Program-made: the position numbers and the translations under genes
Assembly: GCA_965660625.1 (NCBI GenBank)
Contig: CBFIAR010000006.1
Location: 62,001 to 126,000, forward strand
DNA: 64,000 nt
Origin: Glaciecola sp965660625
GTDB taxonomy: Bacteria; Pseudomonadota; Gammaproteobacteria; Enterobacterales; Alteromonadaceae
Reading direction: 5' to 3'
The notes under the pieces: generated by a model
Databases searched by the model: none
Seen by the model: only the letters and a program-made list of their open reading frames with translations
What the model was told of the DNA's origin: nothing
In this document: positions 44,638-53,793 of the stretch, piece by piece
Layout of the letters: the number at the start of each line of letters is the position of its first letter
Numbering within the stretch: the stretch's first letter is position 1

Positions 44638-45336
44638 GGGACTCGTCTCCGATTAGCTGGGCCTTGATAAATGGGCCTGTTTATGGCAAGGCCAATACCT
44701 TGCTTTAAACTAAATGTTCCCATTGACCGCAGTAGTGTTCATCGTCCAATCAGACTAAAAAATATTTGCCCGACCCCATGAGTTTTGAGGCGTGAAGATT
44801 TCCTAACTTGCAACCAACCAATATCACATCACTCAATCTCTCACACCCATTACATTAGATGCAGTATTTTCCATTAGTACCTATCAAATCCACAGTACGA
44901 GAGTTACAGCATAACTTTTTACCTCAAAGGCCAAAATGTACAACTGAATCTCAAATTTGTCATTGAAATATAGTATGGCACAACGACACAGGCTATTGTC
45001 CATTAATTCATCTACCGATTGACGCTTTGCGTTCCTCCATATGAGCTACAATTGCAGGGATAACGAAATATCCAAGATTGCATAGCAACAATGTTCAAAG
45101 CGTATCTAGGTGGGCTTTTTGAGCTTGACTCTGCTTGCCAAGTATTTTTGAAAAACGGCTGCATAAACTACTTTTATGGACGAATTTAACCAACGAAGGT
45201 CCCAAGCGGCCTTTTAATAAACCTTGGGTTAATACTGGGTGGTGAAAAACGGCATCATTAGTGCGTAACTAGCGACGATGAAAAGGTGCAGTTTACAATT
45301 CATTCCACTCCTACTATTAGTGTATTTAACGCATTT
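44638..45336. other. Long intergenic region upstream of hsaA
   Basis: 699 bp without a convincing gene. It contains operator site 5 (44739-44758). A 40-codon plus-strand open stretch (about 45126-45243, ending NKPWVNTGW) could be a gene remnant but is not recognised. Confidence 0.6.
44739..44758 (-). promoter_or_regulatory. Candidate steroid-regulon operator, site 5 (hsaA)
   Basis: On the minus strand this reads TTAGTCTGATTGGACGATGA, differing from site 1 (hsaC) at only three central positions. It lies 102 bp before the hsaA start. Confidence 0.65.
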
Positions 45337-47271
45337 TTAGTTACTCAGCGATACCGTGACACATCTAAGTTGGTCTTTCCCTCCTGCTTTAGCTTCGTAG
45401 GCTTTTTCATCTGCCTGTTTTATGATTTTGTCGAGCAGGAGATTGTTTGCTTTATCTTCAGTATTGTTTCGGATGTCCTTTGCGATTACGGCTCCTACGC
45501 TCACACTTAAAGGCATAGAAATGTTTTCGCTGTTGTATTCACAAACATGATTCTGCAGTGCTACTTGTATACGCAAAAATATTCTCGTTATTTCCTGTTC
45601 GTCTGCATTTGGCAATAACAATATAAACTCTTCGCCGCCATAGCGACCAATGACGTCACTGTCTCGCAGTACTTCTTTGATAATCGATGATAAATTTTGG
45701 AGCACCTGATCGCCAATATCATGACCATACGTGTCGTTAACCATCTTAAAGTTATCGACATCTAAAATAGCTATTATCATTGAGTTTTCGATGTCATTAG
45801 GGCTGCTCAACATACCTTTAGCTTGCTTTAATGAGTGCCTGCGATTTGGACAACCGGTCAAGTGGTCTGTCATGGCGAGGTGACTCATCTCTAATTTGGA
45901 TTTTCGCTCTCTTAGATAAACATAAAAAAGTAGCAGTAAAACTGCACTCGTTCCAACAATGACGCTTATCAGTAATTGATTTTTACTTTCATTATTTTGC
46001 AGCATAATCGAATTTAGTTTGTTTTCTTGCTCTAATCGCAACATGCTTTCTTGGGCTATTTCAAGTTCAAAATCCAACATTAGTCGCTGTGATATTTGTT
46101 TCTGGAGAAGTTCAAATTTGTCTTCTTTTATTTTCAACATGAGCTTATAAAACTCAAGTGCTTGTTTGTAGTTCTTCTTCTTTTCCTCAATCAGAAAACT
46201 GGTTTCAAAAAAGTTTTCATCGAGCTCAATATTTGTCGTAGAGTTGTTCAACAATTGATTAGCCTCCAACATTGCCGTTTCGGCTGCTTCCCATTGTTCT
46301 AAACGAATATGAAATTCTGCCAGTACTACCAATGCTTCTATTGTGCCGATCGCATGTTTCAATATTCTCAGTGTAGATATGGGCTCTTTAATAATTTGAA
46401 TGGCTTCAGCCGTTTCGCCAAGCTGATGTTTAGCCCTTGCAATAACTATATTTGCATAAGCCCAATAAAGCTTGTTCTCCTGTTGTTGAGCTTTTTTGCT
46501 TGCTGACGTGGCGCTGATGAGGGCTTGTTCCCAGTCAGATAATTTCAATTGAGATAATGCGATATTATGGAGGTTGTCAGCAGTTTCGTGCTTTTTATAA
46601 TGTTTGATAGCGTTTTTATAATCTCCTAACTCCCAATAAGTATTACCAATGTATTGATTTACTTGAGCTGTTTTTTTCGACCTATCGCTATCTGCTATAT
46701 GAATACTGTTTTTTATCAACTTTAAGGCAAGTTGAAAACTACTCATACCGTCTTTGTATTTGCCTGCCATGATCTGAATTTGCCCAGTAGCCATATGAAA
46801 TGAAAACCTGTTCAAATCACTTATATCATGCAGAGAAACATATGGCTTAATGTTATTTATTAAGTTACTCGCGTTATCAAATTCTTTTAATGTTAAATAT
46901 GTTTTCACAACACGGAGGATAGAGGGGGCATAGTTATTTATGTTTTCGTTTGTCGCAACAAAAGTTTGTAAGAAACTCGAAGCTTCGTACAATTTTTTAA
47001 TTTCGTGATCGCGTCTTGTTGATGTATACAATAGAAACAGGTGCTGATAAATGCAGAGCACGCTATCTGTATCTATGCTTGCTCGCATCATGTGGGTGTT
47101 GAGCAGAGAGGTGTATTTTGATAATTTTTCGTCGCTGGATAAAGTAGATTCATCAATTTTTGAATTCGGAATTTGACAAGCCCGATAAACTAGAGACCGC
47201 CCTTTTGCTGTTGCAGACAATGAAAGTACTAAGGAAACAATAAATATTATAATAAGAGAAATCTGTTTCAC
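45337..47271 (-). CDS. Membrane TPR-GGDEF diguanylate cyclase
   Basis: Sensor diguanylate cyclase of about 644 residues. A signal sequence occupies the first 22 residues (VKQISLIIIFIVSLVLSLSATAKG, split by its hydrophobic core), then a periplasmic domain with several TPR-like helical repeats (QVNQYIGNTYWELGDYKNAI, LSDWEQALISA). A coiled coil and one membrane segment (SVIVGTSAVLLLLFYVYL) follow, then a C-terminal GGDEF domain. The active-site motif is GGEEF, and RDSD five residues before it is an intact inhibitory I-site, so c-di-GMP synthesis with product feedback is expected. GTG 47271 is preferred to TTG 47280 because GAGG lies 10 nt before it. No EAL domain. Confidence 0.88.
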   Translation of the reverse strand: MKQISLIIIFIVSLVLSLSATAKGRSLVYRACQIPNSKIDESTLSSDEKLSKYTSLLNTHMMRASIDTDSVLCIYQHLFLLYTSTRRDHEIKKLYEASSFLQTFVATNENINNYAPSILRVVKTYLTLKEFDNASNLINNIKPYVSLHDISDLNRFSFHMATGQIQIMAGKYKDGMSSFQLALKLIKNSIHIADSDRSKKTAQVNQYIGNTYWELGDYKNAIKHYKKHETADNLHNIALSQLKLSDWEQALISATSASKKAQQQENKLYWAYANIVIARAKHQLGETAEAIQIIKEPISTLRILKHAIGTIEALVVLAEFHIRLEQWEAAETAMLEANQLLNNSTTNIELDENFFETSFLIEEKKKNYKQALEFYKLMLKIKEDKFELLQKQISQRLMLDFELEIAQESMLRLEQENKLNSIMLQNNESKNQLLISVIVGTSAVLLLLFYVYLRERKSKLEMSHLAMTDHLTGCPNRRHSLKQAKGMLSSPNDIENSMIIAILDVDNFKMVNDTYGHDIGDQVLQNLSSIIKEVLRDSDVIGRYGGEEFILLLPNADEQEITRIFLRIQVALQNHVCEYNSENISMPLSVSVGAVIAKDIRNNTEDKANNLLLDKIIKQADEKAYEAKAGGKDQLRCVTVSLSN

Positions 47272-47280
47272 GTCAGTCAA

Positions 47281-47854
47281 GCCTCTATTTTAATTAGAAA
47301 TGTTGACGATAAACTATCGCCCATTTTAAGTGTATTAGTAGATTTTTAAGCATACAGATAACGCAATATGCATTGATGTTCTGTAATATATCGCGTTAGG
47401 ATATTAAACCGAGATTGCGCCATGTGTAAAATTTAGTTACATGTTAAAGTTTTTTGAGGAACCCCGGTAGGGACGTCTGCATAGCTCGCATCTGAACAAA
47501 AGCCCTATTTTTCTGAGACTTTAGATTTAAAAAAGCCAGTACATAAACATAAGCTATATTTGATTGTCTTCGGCTAAAGCCGAGAAGATAAAGGTCAGAG
47601 CAATGAAAAAGATCGCGCCGGACCGCTGCTCCTTCATGCTAAACAGGCATTGAACTTATATTTAAGGTGCTGAAGGCCGCAATATCGCATTTAATATGTA
47701 GTGACTGATCGTGCTATCATCTTCAATTAAAACTTGATGTGTATTTTGCTTCTTAGTTTACTCAACGCAAGTCTATCTATTGTGAACTTCAGGATTATCT
47801 CTGACATCTGACTTTAGGTAAAATATTAATCTTGAAACTTAAAAAAGGAACATA
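47281..47854. other. Intergenic region with one hairpin
   Basis: 574 bp between divergent genes. The only structure noticed is a hairpin TCTTCGGC-TAAA-GCCGAGAAGA near 47567-47587. No gene or clear remnant was recognised. Confidence 0.5.
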
Positions 47855-48661
47855 GTGTTAGATCTTTTTTGGTGGCAATACGCTCTAATTGGCGTAATCT
47901 TTGTGTGGAGCGGGTTTGTTCGCAGTGGTCTTGGTTTTGGCGGTGCGGTATTAGCTTTGCCCTTTTTATTACTTGTTCTCAACGATCCATTGGTATTTTT
48001 GCCCATTATCTCTATTCATTTACTCGTTTTCTCCAGTTGGATAGCTATTCAAGGTGCAAGGACCAACCAAAAACAAACTGCTGTAGTAAACTTAAAGGGA
48101 GGTGTCGGGCATGAGACACCAGGTAATATTGCTTGGGCTTATTTAAGAAAAGCCCTTGGTATTATGATTATTCCTAAGTTGATAGGAGTTTTTGGACTAT
48201 TGACCCTGCCTGGCAATATTGTGACCATCGTTATTTTCGTTATAGTGGCTATTTTTGCAGTGTCTTATATCGTCAATAAACCCTTTTATTCTAATAATAA
48301 AACGCTCGACACCCTCTTTTTAATGTTGGGCGGTTACGTGAGCGGAACGTCACTGATTGGTGCGCCGCTTATCGTTTCAGTGTTTGCGACTAAAGTACCG
48401 CGTCATCAGTTACGCGACACTTTATTTGTGTTGTGGTTTATATTGGTCACGATTAAGATGACCTCATTTGTTATGGCAGGCGTCGACTTGCAGTTAGTTC
48501 ATCAACTTTGGTTATTGCCGTGTGCTCTGCTCGGTCATGTTTTTGGACAACGTTTACATCAACGCATCGTAGAGGCTGAAACGCCGCGTTTTTTCCAATT
48601 TGTTGGTATTGCTCTGTTGGTTGTATGTGTATTTGGTATTTATACGAGTTTGATTTTATAA
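47855..48661 (+). CDS. TSUP (TauE/SafE) family permease
   Basis: Integral membrane protein of 268 residues with about eight hydrophobic segments and the repeated TSUP motif (GFVRSGLGFGGAVLALPFLL in the N-half; GGYVSGTSLIGAPLIVSVFA in the C-half). The family moves sulfite, sulfoacetate or other organic anions. It begins with GTG 47855 after AAAAGGA and ends in a strong terminator, so it is a single-gene unit. A link to taurine sulfonate export is conceivable given the possible bile-salt theme but is not shown by position. Confidence 0.85.
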   Translation: MLDLFWWQYALIGVIFVWSGFVRSGLGFGGAVLALPFLLLVLNDPLVFLPIISIHLLVFSSWIAIQGARTNQKQTAVVNLKGGVGHETPGNIAWAYLRKALGIMIIPKLIGVFGLLTLPGNIVTIVIFVIVAIFAVSYIVNKPFYSNNKTLDTLFLMLGGYVSGTSLIGAPLIVSVFATKVPRHQLRDTLFVLWFILVTIKMTSFVMAGVDLQLVHQLWLLPCALLGHVFGQRLHQRIVEAETPRFFQFVGIALLVVCVFGIYTSLIL

Positions 48662-48690
48662 CGCGAGTCTACATCGACTCGCGTTTTCGT
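48661..48690 (+). terminator. Rho-independent terminator of TSUP gene
   Basis: ACGCGAGT (48661-48668) / ACTCGCGT (48677-48684), perfect 8-bp stem with 8-base loop and following T run; the left arm begins in the stop codon. Confidence 0.88.
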
Positions 48691-48813
48691 TGTTCACGCT
48701 ACCAGAAGCTCTGCTGTCCAGCTAATATATTGTCCAATCGGTATCGACTCAGCAATCCAGCAACACTGACCAAATTCACAGTTGAACGGAGCAAATGGTT
48801 TGGGTATTGCTAT

Positions 48814-49108
48814 CTAGTTTTTAGGCATTAACTCGAGTAAGGGAAGCACATTAGCTTCAACTCCTGATATTACCGATGGTTCCGGTGAAATTTTAAATTG
48901 TGGACTATGATGACTTGCAACCGGGGCTCCGCCAGCCTCCGCGCGAGCAAAGTATTCCTTAGGTATTCCGCGAAACTGAAACGTATACATTTGGAATGTA
49001 AGGTTTAGAGGTAAAGAAACCAAAATCTTCAGCCCCCATGCTAGATTCCGCTGGTGGATTTCAACTTCTTACGGTTAACTGTAAGCGTGCTCGCTCAGAA
49101 ATAATGTT
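48814..49108 (-). pseudogene. Decayed M20-family amidohydrolase (C-terminal remnant)
   Basis: Reading the minus strand from 49108 gives NIISERARLQLTVRS, typical of the mid-C-terminal part of M20 amidohydrolases, followed at once by a TGA stop (49061-49063). The same frame resumes with PPAESSMGAEDFGFF (the family's metal-site signature). It then shifts frame near 48975 to continue as RGIPKEYFARAEAGGAP and HHSPQFKISPEPSV down to the stop at 48814. So there is an in-frame stop, an apparent internal deletion and a frameshift, and the N-terminal two thirds are missing. A full-length relative would be about 430 residues. Clearly non-functional. Confidence 0.78.
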
Positions 49109-49385
49109 GTGCTAAGCACCTCAACCTAAATGCACAGTATCAACGTCCTTTCGATGGGGCGCTCAATGGGATATGCTTGGGTCAGTCTGCAATATACCAG
49201 TGAAAAGGCCGCTGAGTTTGCTGAAACTGGTTCGAACTGCATTGCGATGTACTCCTGCACTCTTGGTCATTTGTGCATTGCCGATGGTCAAGGGCTTTCA
49301 GTTTTTGGGCGAGTGGTTGTCGGAGTGGGTGTTATTGATATAATTAACAAAATACGAATTTCCGTCATAAGGGAGACAATGGTAC
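49109..49385. other. Intergenic region before DUF2130 gene
   Basis: The 277 bp between the amidohydrolase remnant and the DUF2130 gene show no recognisable gene. A weak AGGGAG lies about 11 bp before the DUF2130 start. Confidence 0.4.
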
Positions 49386-50795
49386 ATGCATGAAATCATC
49401 TGCCCACATTGCAGTAAAGCATTCAAAATCGACGAAGCGGGATATGCTGACATTCTCAAGCAAGTTCGCGATAGCGAGTTTGAAAAGCAGCTGCATGAAC
49501 GTTTGGAATTGGCTAAAAAGGAAAAGTTGACGGCGGTAGAGCTTGCCAAAAGCCAGTTCAGTAGCGAAATGCAAAGAGTTACTGCGGAAAAAGATACTGA
49601 GATCCAATCATTAAAAGCCAAATTAGACACGGGTGAAGTCAGCAAGAAGTTAGCGGTCAATGAGGCTCTAGATGATATTAAAAAGGAAAGAGATGCGCTC
49701 GCTAACATGATAGAGCAAATTAAGCGAGATACGATGGCAGCCTCAGAGCTTGCTGACGCAAAGTTAGCCAAGCAGCTTCTGGAAACGGCAGCAACAAAAG
49801 ATAAAGAAATCCAAGAATTACAGGCTCGGCTCGGCACAACTTTGCTTGAGCAGAAAGTGGCTATTACGGCCGCAGTTGGTGCTGTTGAAAAAGAACGTGA
49901 TGCATTTAAGAACAGTCTTAAGCAAGCTGAACTCGAAAAGCAACTCGCTGAAACCTCTCTCAAAGATAAATATGAGACACAGCTCAAAGACCGAGACGAT
50001 GCAATTGAACGACTCCGAGATATGAAGGCACGTTTGTCTACCAAGATGGTGGGAGAAACGCTCGAACAACACTGTGAAACAGAATTTAATCGGATCAGAG
50101 CAACTGCTTTCCCGCGAGCATATTTCGAAAAAGATAACGACTCACGGGCGGGCAGTAAGGGGGACTACATTTTTCGTGACTCGGACGAAGCGGATACTGA
50201 AATTGTGTCAATTATGTTTGAAATGAAGAACGAAAACGATACCACGGCAACAAAGAAGAAGAATGAAGACTTTTTCAAGGAACTTGATAAAGATCGCACC
50301 GAAAAAGGATGCGAGTATGCAATTTTAGTTTCTCTTCTGGAGCCTGACAGTGAGCTATACAATTCCGGTATTGTGGATGTATTTCATCGTTATCCGAAGA
50401 TGTATGTTGTTCGCCCACAGTTCTTTCTTCCTATTATTACGCTGCTGAGAAATGCGGCGATGAAATCGCTAGCATACAAGAAAGAGCTGGCGTTGGTTAA
50501 GGCTCAGAGTGTTGATATCACAAACTTTGAAAATGATCTTGATACTTTTAAAACGGCATTCGCTAAAAATTATGATCTTGCATCAAGGAAATTTCAAACA
50601 GCGATAGATGAAATTGATAAATCTATCGACCATCTGCAAAAAACCAAGGATGCTTTGCTGAGTACCGACCGTAACCTTCGTCTTGCAAATGACAAGTCTC
50701 AAGATGTGACGATTAAGAAACTGACTCGACGTAATCCGACGATGGCTGCTAAATTTGATGAGCTAAATCAAAAAGATGCGCCTGATGCTGGATAA
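49386..50795 (+). CDS. DUF2130 coiled-coil protein
   Basis: Protein of 469 residues with an N-terminal zinc-finger-like CPHC (HEIICPHCSKAF), a long coiled coil at about 25-215 (heptads of Lys/Glu/Leu), and the conserved DUF2130 domain at about 215-400 containing LEQHCETEFNRIRATAFP, SKGDYIF and FEMKNEND. A second coiled segment lies near the end. The fold of the core resembles restriction-endonuclease-like proteins, but the function is unknown. It stands alone on the plus strand, next to a decayed gene, a position consistent with a variable locus. Confidence 0.85.
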   Translation: MHEIICPHCSKAFKIDEAGYADILKQVRDSEFEKQLHERLELAKKEKLTAVELAKSQFSSEMQRVTAEKDTEIQSLKAKLDTGEVSKKLAVNEALDDIKKERDALANMIEQIKRDTMAASELADAKLAKQLLETAATKDKEIQELQARLGTTLLEQKVAITAAVGAVEKERDAFKNSLKQAELEKQLAETSLKDKYETQLKDRDDAIERLRDMKARLSTKMVGETLEQHCETEFNRIRATAFPRAYFEKDNDSRAGSKGDYIFRDSDEADTEIVSIMFEMKNENDTTATKKKNEDFFKELDKDRTEKGCEYAILVSLLEPDSELYNSGIVDVFHRYPKMYVVRPQFFLPIITLLRNAAMKSLAYKKELALVKAQSVDITNFENDLDTFKTAFAKNYDLASRKFQTAIDEIDKSIDHLQKTKDALLSTDRNLRLANDKSQDVTIKKLTRRNPTMAAKFDELNQKDAPDAG

Positions 50796-51050
50796 TGCAA
50801 CTAGTTCAATCTGCTGTTCGTCCTAAACTTAACCAAGCCAAATAATGGATTGTTGAAAACGCAGTTCGAGATAGTCAGGTTACTTAAGGTTCGTACTCAT
50901 AACTGCAGCACAACTTCGCAGCTACTGATAGGGAACTACTGGTCGTGAGTTTATGACAGCCGGTGTTAAATGTACTGAATAAAATTGAAAAAACGAGCAA
51001 GTTACGTCTACACTAAAGTATTGAAACGATAGTGTATCGAGGTCGTCATC

Positions 51051-52448
51051 ATGTCAAGCAAACTAAACGCACTGGATCTAGCGTTTTTGTCTTTGGAAAA
51101 ACAATGTACGCCGGTAAACGTAGCCAGTTTGACTATTTTTGAAATTCCAAAGAACTATAAAGGCAAGTTTGCACTGGATTTATTGGCAACATTAACGAGC
51201 CAAGCTGCCAAGCCACCTTTTAACCAAAAGTTGAGTTCAGTGCACAGCGCCGCATTACCAAGCTGGGAAACAGATAGCCACTTTGACATTCATTATCACG
51301 TACGGCATTCAGCATTGCCACGTCCTGGTACATTAGATGATTTGCTAGAGTTAACATCGCGGCTACACAGTCAACTATTAGATCGTAAACGACCCTTATG
51401 GGAATTTCATCTTATTGAAGGTTTGGAACATAATCAGTTTGCCATGTATCTTAAGATGCATCATGCCGTGATTGATGGTATGGGTGGAATTGAATTAATG
51501 GAAAATTGGTTTAGCTTTAGTGGTGATGACGAAGTTAAGGCTCCTTGGGCGTGCATGCCAAGTCATCCAAACAATCGCGCATTTCAATTTCCTAGATTGC
51601 TAGAGAGGACCAACAAGCTAGTTGAAAAAATCGTTGCCAATTCAAAGATGGTGCAAGACTTATCAAAGATGGTTATAGGGCAAGGTCTTAAAGCTATCGG
51701 CCTTGATAAAAATATGTCTCCAGTCCCTTTTAGTGCGCCACAATCTATTTTTAATGTGCCCATTACCGGTGCGCGTTGTTTTGTAGTAAAGTCCTTATCA
51801 CTTGCGGAAATAGAAACCTTGGGTAAACAAGCTAATTCGACGATCAACGATATAATACTTGCGCTCTGTTCCAGTGCGTTGCGTAACTATATGTTGGATA
51901 AAGGGGTGTTACCTAAGACATCACTGATTGCTTCCGTCCCGGTTTCTGTGCGTCAGGTAAATCACTCGGGCAACCAAATTACATACGTGATCGCGAATTT
52001 GGCGACTAACGAGCCTGACACCATGACCCGCCTTTGCATGATTGGTAAGTCGACTCAAGATGCAAAAAAGGAACTAGTTGACGTGTCCGCAGCTGCAGCC
52101 ACTAATTTTGCTTTTCTGGCTCAAGGTGCTGTGGCCTTGATGAATCAGCTAAATATATCTAACCTAATGCCGCCCGCAGCGAATCTCATAATATCTAACG
52201 TACCAGGACCACGTAAGCCATTGTATTTTGGTCAAGCTAAGCTGAAAGCTACTTATCCTTTATCGGTTTTGATCGACGGGCAAGCCTTGAATATTACGGT
52301 AGTTAGTTATTGCAATACCATCAGTTTTGGATTGATGGCTTGCCGTGACATTATTCCTGATGTCGATATTATTGCCAATTATATTGAATCCGCTGTAGAT
52401 GATATTAAGGGGGGGATTTATCTTAGAAACTTAATGCAGGAGAGGTAA
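51051..52448 (+). CDS. Wax ester synthase / acyl-CoA:diacylglycerol acyltransferase
   Basis: WS/DGAT family enzyme of 465 residues. The catalytic HHAVIDG motif is at residues 137-143; LDLAFLSLE near the N-terminus and PLWEFHLIEGL before the active site are conserved, and SNVPGPRKPLYF lies in the C-terminal half. It esterifies acyl-CoA with fatty alcohols or diacylglycerol at the inner membrane, forming storage lipid. It ends with a terminator, and the phasin, lipase and acyl-CoA synthetase genes nearby support a storage-lipid locus. Confidence 0.92.
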   Translation: MSSKLNALDLAFLSLEKQCTPVNVASLTIFEIPKNYKGKFALDLLATLTSQAAKPPFNQKLSSVHSAALPSWETDSHFDIHYHVRHSALPRPGTLDDLLELTSRLHSQLLDRKRPLWEFHLIEGLEHNQFAMYLKMHHAVIDGMGGIELMENWFSFSGDDEVKAPWACMPSHPNNRAFQFPRLLERTNKLVEKIVANSKMVQDLSKMVIGQGLKAIGLDKNMSPVPFSAPQSIFNVPITGARCFVVKSLSLAEIETLGKQANSTINDIILALCSSALRNYMLDKGVLPKTSLIASVPVSVRQVNHSGNQITYVIANLATNEPDTMTRLCMIGKSTQDAKKELVDVSAAAATNFAFLAQGAVALMNQLNISNLMPPAANLIISNVPGPRKPLYFGQAKLKATYPLSVLIDGQALNITVVSYCNTISFGLMACRDIIPDVDIIANYIESAVDDIKGGIYLRNLMQER

Positions 52449-52522
52449 AATGAGCAATATGTGGGCTGTCTGCATAAGCTCAAGTGTGGCCACAAATTGT
52501 TGACCACATCGTTGAATTGCGC

Positions 52523-52546
52523 AAAGCAGGGCAAGCCTGCTTTTAT
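52523..52546 (+). terminator. Rho-independent terminator of WS/DGAT gene
   Basis: AAAGCAGG-GCAAG-CCTGCTTTT, perfect 8-bp stem and T run, 75 bp after the WS/DGAT stop. Confidence 0.85.
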
Positions 52547-52628
52547 CGTGTTCATAAAGCGAATAAAACAAGCGAATTAAAAATCATGGCACTTTCTGAG
52601 ACGCAAATTTAGCGTTTGTGTCCGCTTT

Positions 52629-53105
52629 CTATGGTGTGTTAATCATGGTTTTATTCACAGTTGCTTTTGTTGCTGATTTGGTGCTTTGTGCTTTTTTCGC
52701 CGATGCTAGCTTGCTCTTAGCGGTCGCTTTCGTTGGGGCTTTGACGGCTTTTTTTGGCACTGTTCGAGCAGAAGGCGTTTCTGCATTATGTTTTTCCATC
52801 AACTTTGCAACAACCGTTGTCAGGTGATCTACTTTCACGTTTAATTTTGATAGTTTTTCCTCATGTGACTCCGTTGAGTCGATACCAAAGAACTTTTTAC
52901 CTCTTGCCTCTACATCGTCTTTTGTATCATTAATCTTACTCTGAATCTCCTGACCTCGAGTTAGAAATTCATTGTAAAGGTTATTTGTTTGTTTTTGTGC
53001 AGTCTCAATTGACTTAGCTAGCGCTTCCACACTGCTTTCAATAGCGCCTAGGCCTGCCAACCAGGTGTTTCTTGCCATATTTTCAACCTTGTCTTTAGTT
53101 GACAT
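52629..53105 (-). CDS. Phasin-family granule-associated protein
   Basis: Phasin-like protein of 158 residues: N-terminal ARNTWLAGLGAIESSVEALA, a central amphipathic helical part, a leucine-zipper-like stretch (KLNVKVDHLTTVVAKLMEK) and a lysine/alanine-rich tail (KAPTKATAKSKLASAKKA) like PhaF-type DNA- or phosphate-binding tails. It would coat polyhydroxyalkanoate or neutral-lipid granules. A second phasin lies 72 bp upstream on the same strand. CTCCTT (an AAGGAG site on the minus strand) precedes the start. Confidence 0.84.
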   Translation of the reverse strand: MSTKDKVENMARNTWLAGLGAIESSVEALAKSIETAQKQTNNLYNEFLTRGQEIQSKINDTKDDVEARGKKFFGIDSTESHEEKLSKLNVKVDHLTTVVAKLMEKHNAETPSARTVPKKAVKAPTKATAKSKLASAKKAQSTKSATKATVNKTMINTP

Positions 53106-53177
53106 GTTTGCTTCTCCTTAAAAATTAAATGTCAGTTAATGCCCCGTCGAACCGTGATGTACTGAGTCTTGTAGGCA

Positions 53178-53528
53178 TCAAGAAATCTTGTTGACTGCAG
53201 CTGTTAATGCGTCTACTTTTTTAGATAAGTTATCAATTTTAGCGTCGATATCTGAGTTATCAAACCCAAGTGTTTTACGCACGTCGTCCATACTTTTTTT
53301 TGCTACAGATGTGTTTTCTTTCAACTTCTTTTTAGTGTCAGCTTCTAGTTTTTCTCCTTTAGAAACTAATTCCTCAAAGAAATGGCTCGTTTCACCATTG
53401 AGTTTTTCGTATTGGCTTTGTATTTCTTCATAACTCTTACCATACGCACCGAGGCCAGCTAACCATATCTTACGTGCTGCTTCTTCCGCTGTTTGAAAGT
53501 TGTTGTTTGTTCTCTCTGATTTAGTCAT
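53178..53528 (-). CDS. Phasin-family protein, short form
   Basis: 116-residue phasin: the shared ARKIWLAGLGAYGKSYEE, a central helical part and a C-terminal zipper (IDAKIDNLSKKVDALTAAV) but without the lysine/alanine tail of its neighbour (PhaI-type). Probably binds the surface of storage granules, perhaps together with the longer phasin. GGAGAG lies upstream of the ATG. The 265-bp gap beyond contains nothing recognisable. Confidence 0.84.
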   Translation of the reverse strand: MTKSERTNNNFQTAEEAARKIWLAGLGAYGKSYEEIQSQYEKLNGETSHFFEELVSKGEKLEADTKKKLKENTSVAKKSMDDVRKTLGFDNSDIDAKIDNLSKKVDALTAAVNKIS

Positions 53529-53793
53529 GGGTTCTCTCCGTTTATGCTAAATATTCTGGGTTAAATAATCTTTCCCATTTAAATATAGCCAAGATTATTA
53601 GAATATGCATAAAAAATCGTATAAAAATTAAACTAATTTGAATTTTTGACTCTCTGGCAAACCTGATTTTATGCGTGGCTTGGTATGTCATAACAGATGA
53701 TATGCCAAAGCTGAAAAATCAAGTGAGGTATGTTGAATAGGAGGGGATTGATTAAGATGAAAACAGCTTTAGGTCAGCCAAACTCGATCATTT

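Noticed and set aside
45171..45185. Half-site TTTATGGACGA resembling operator site 1
   Set aside because: Only the right half matches; the GTC arm is absent and it is about 540 bp from the hsaA start.
49130..49393. 87-codon plus-strand open frame before the DUF2130 gene
   Set aside because: No similarity recognised, no ribosome site, overlaps the DUF2130 start.
49298..50044. 248-codon serine-rich open frame antisense to the DUF2130 gene
   Set aside because: A mirror of the Glu/Lys coiled coil on the other strand; low-complexity and without a ribosome site.
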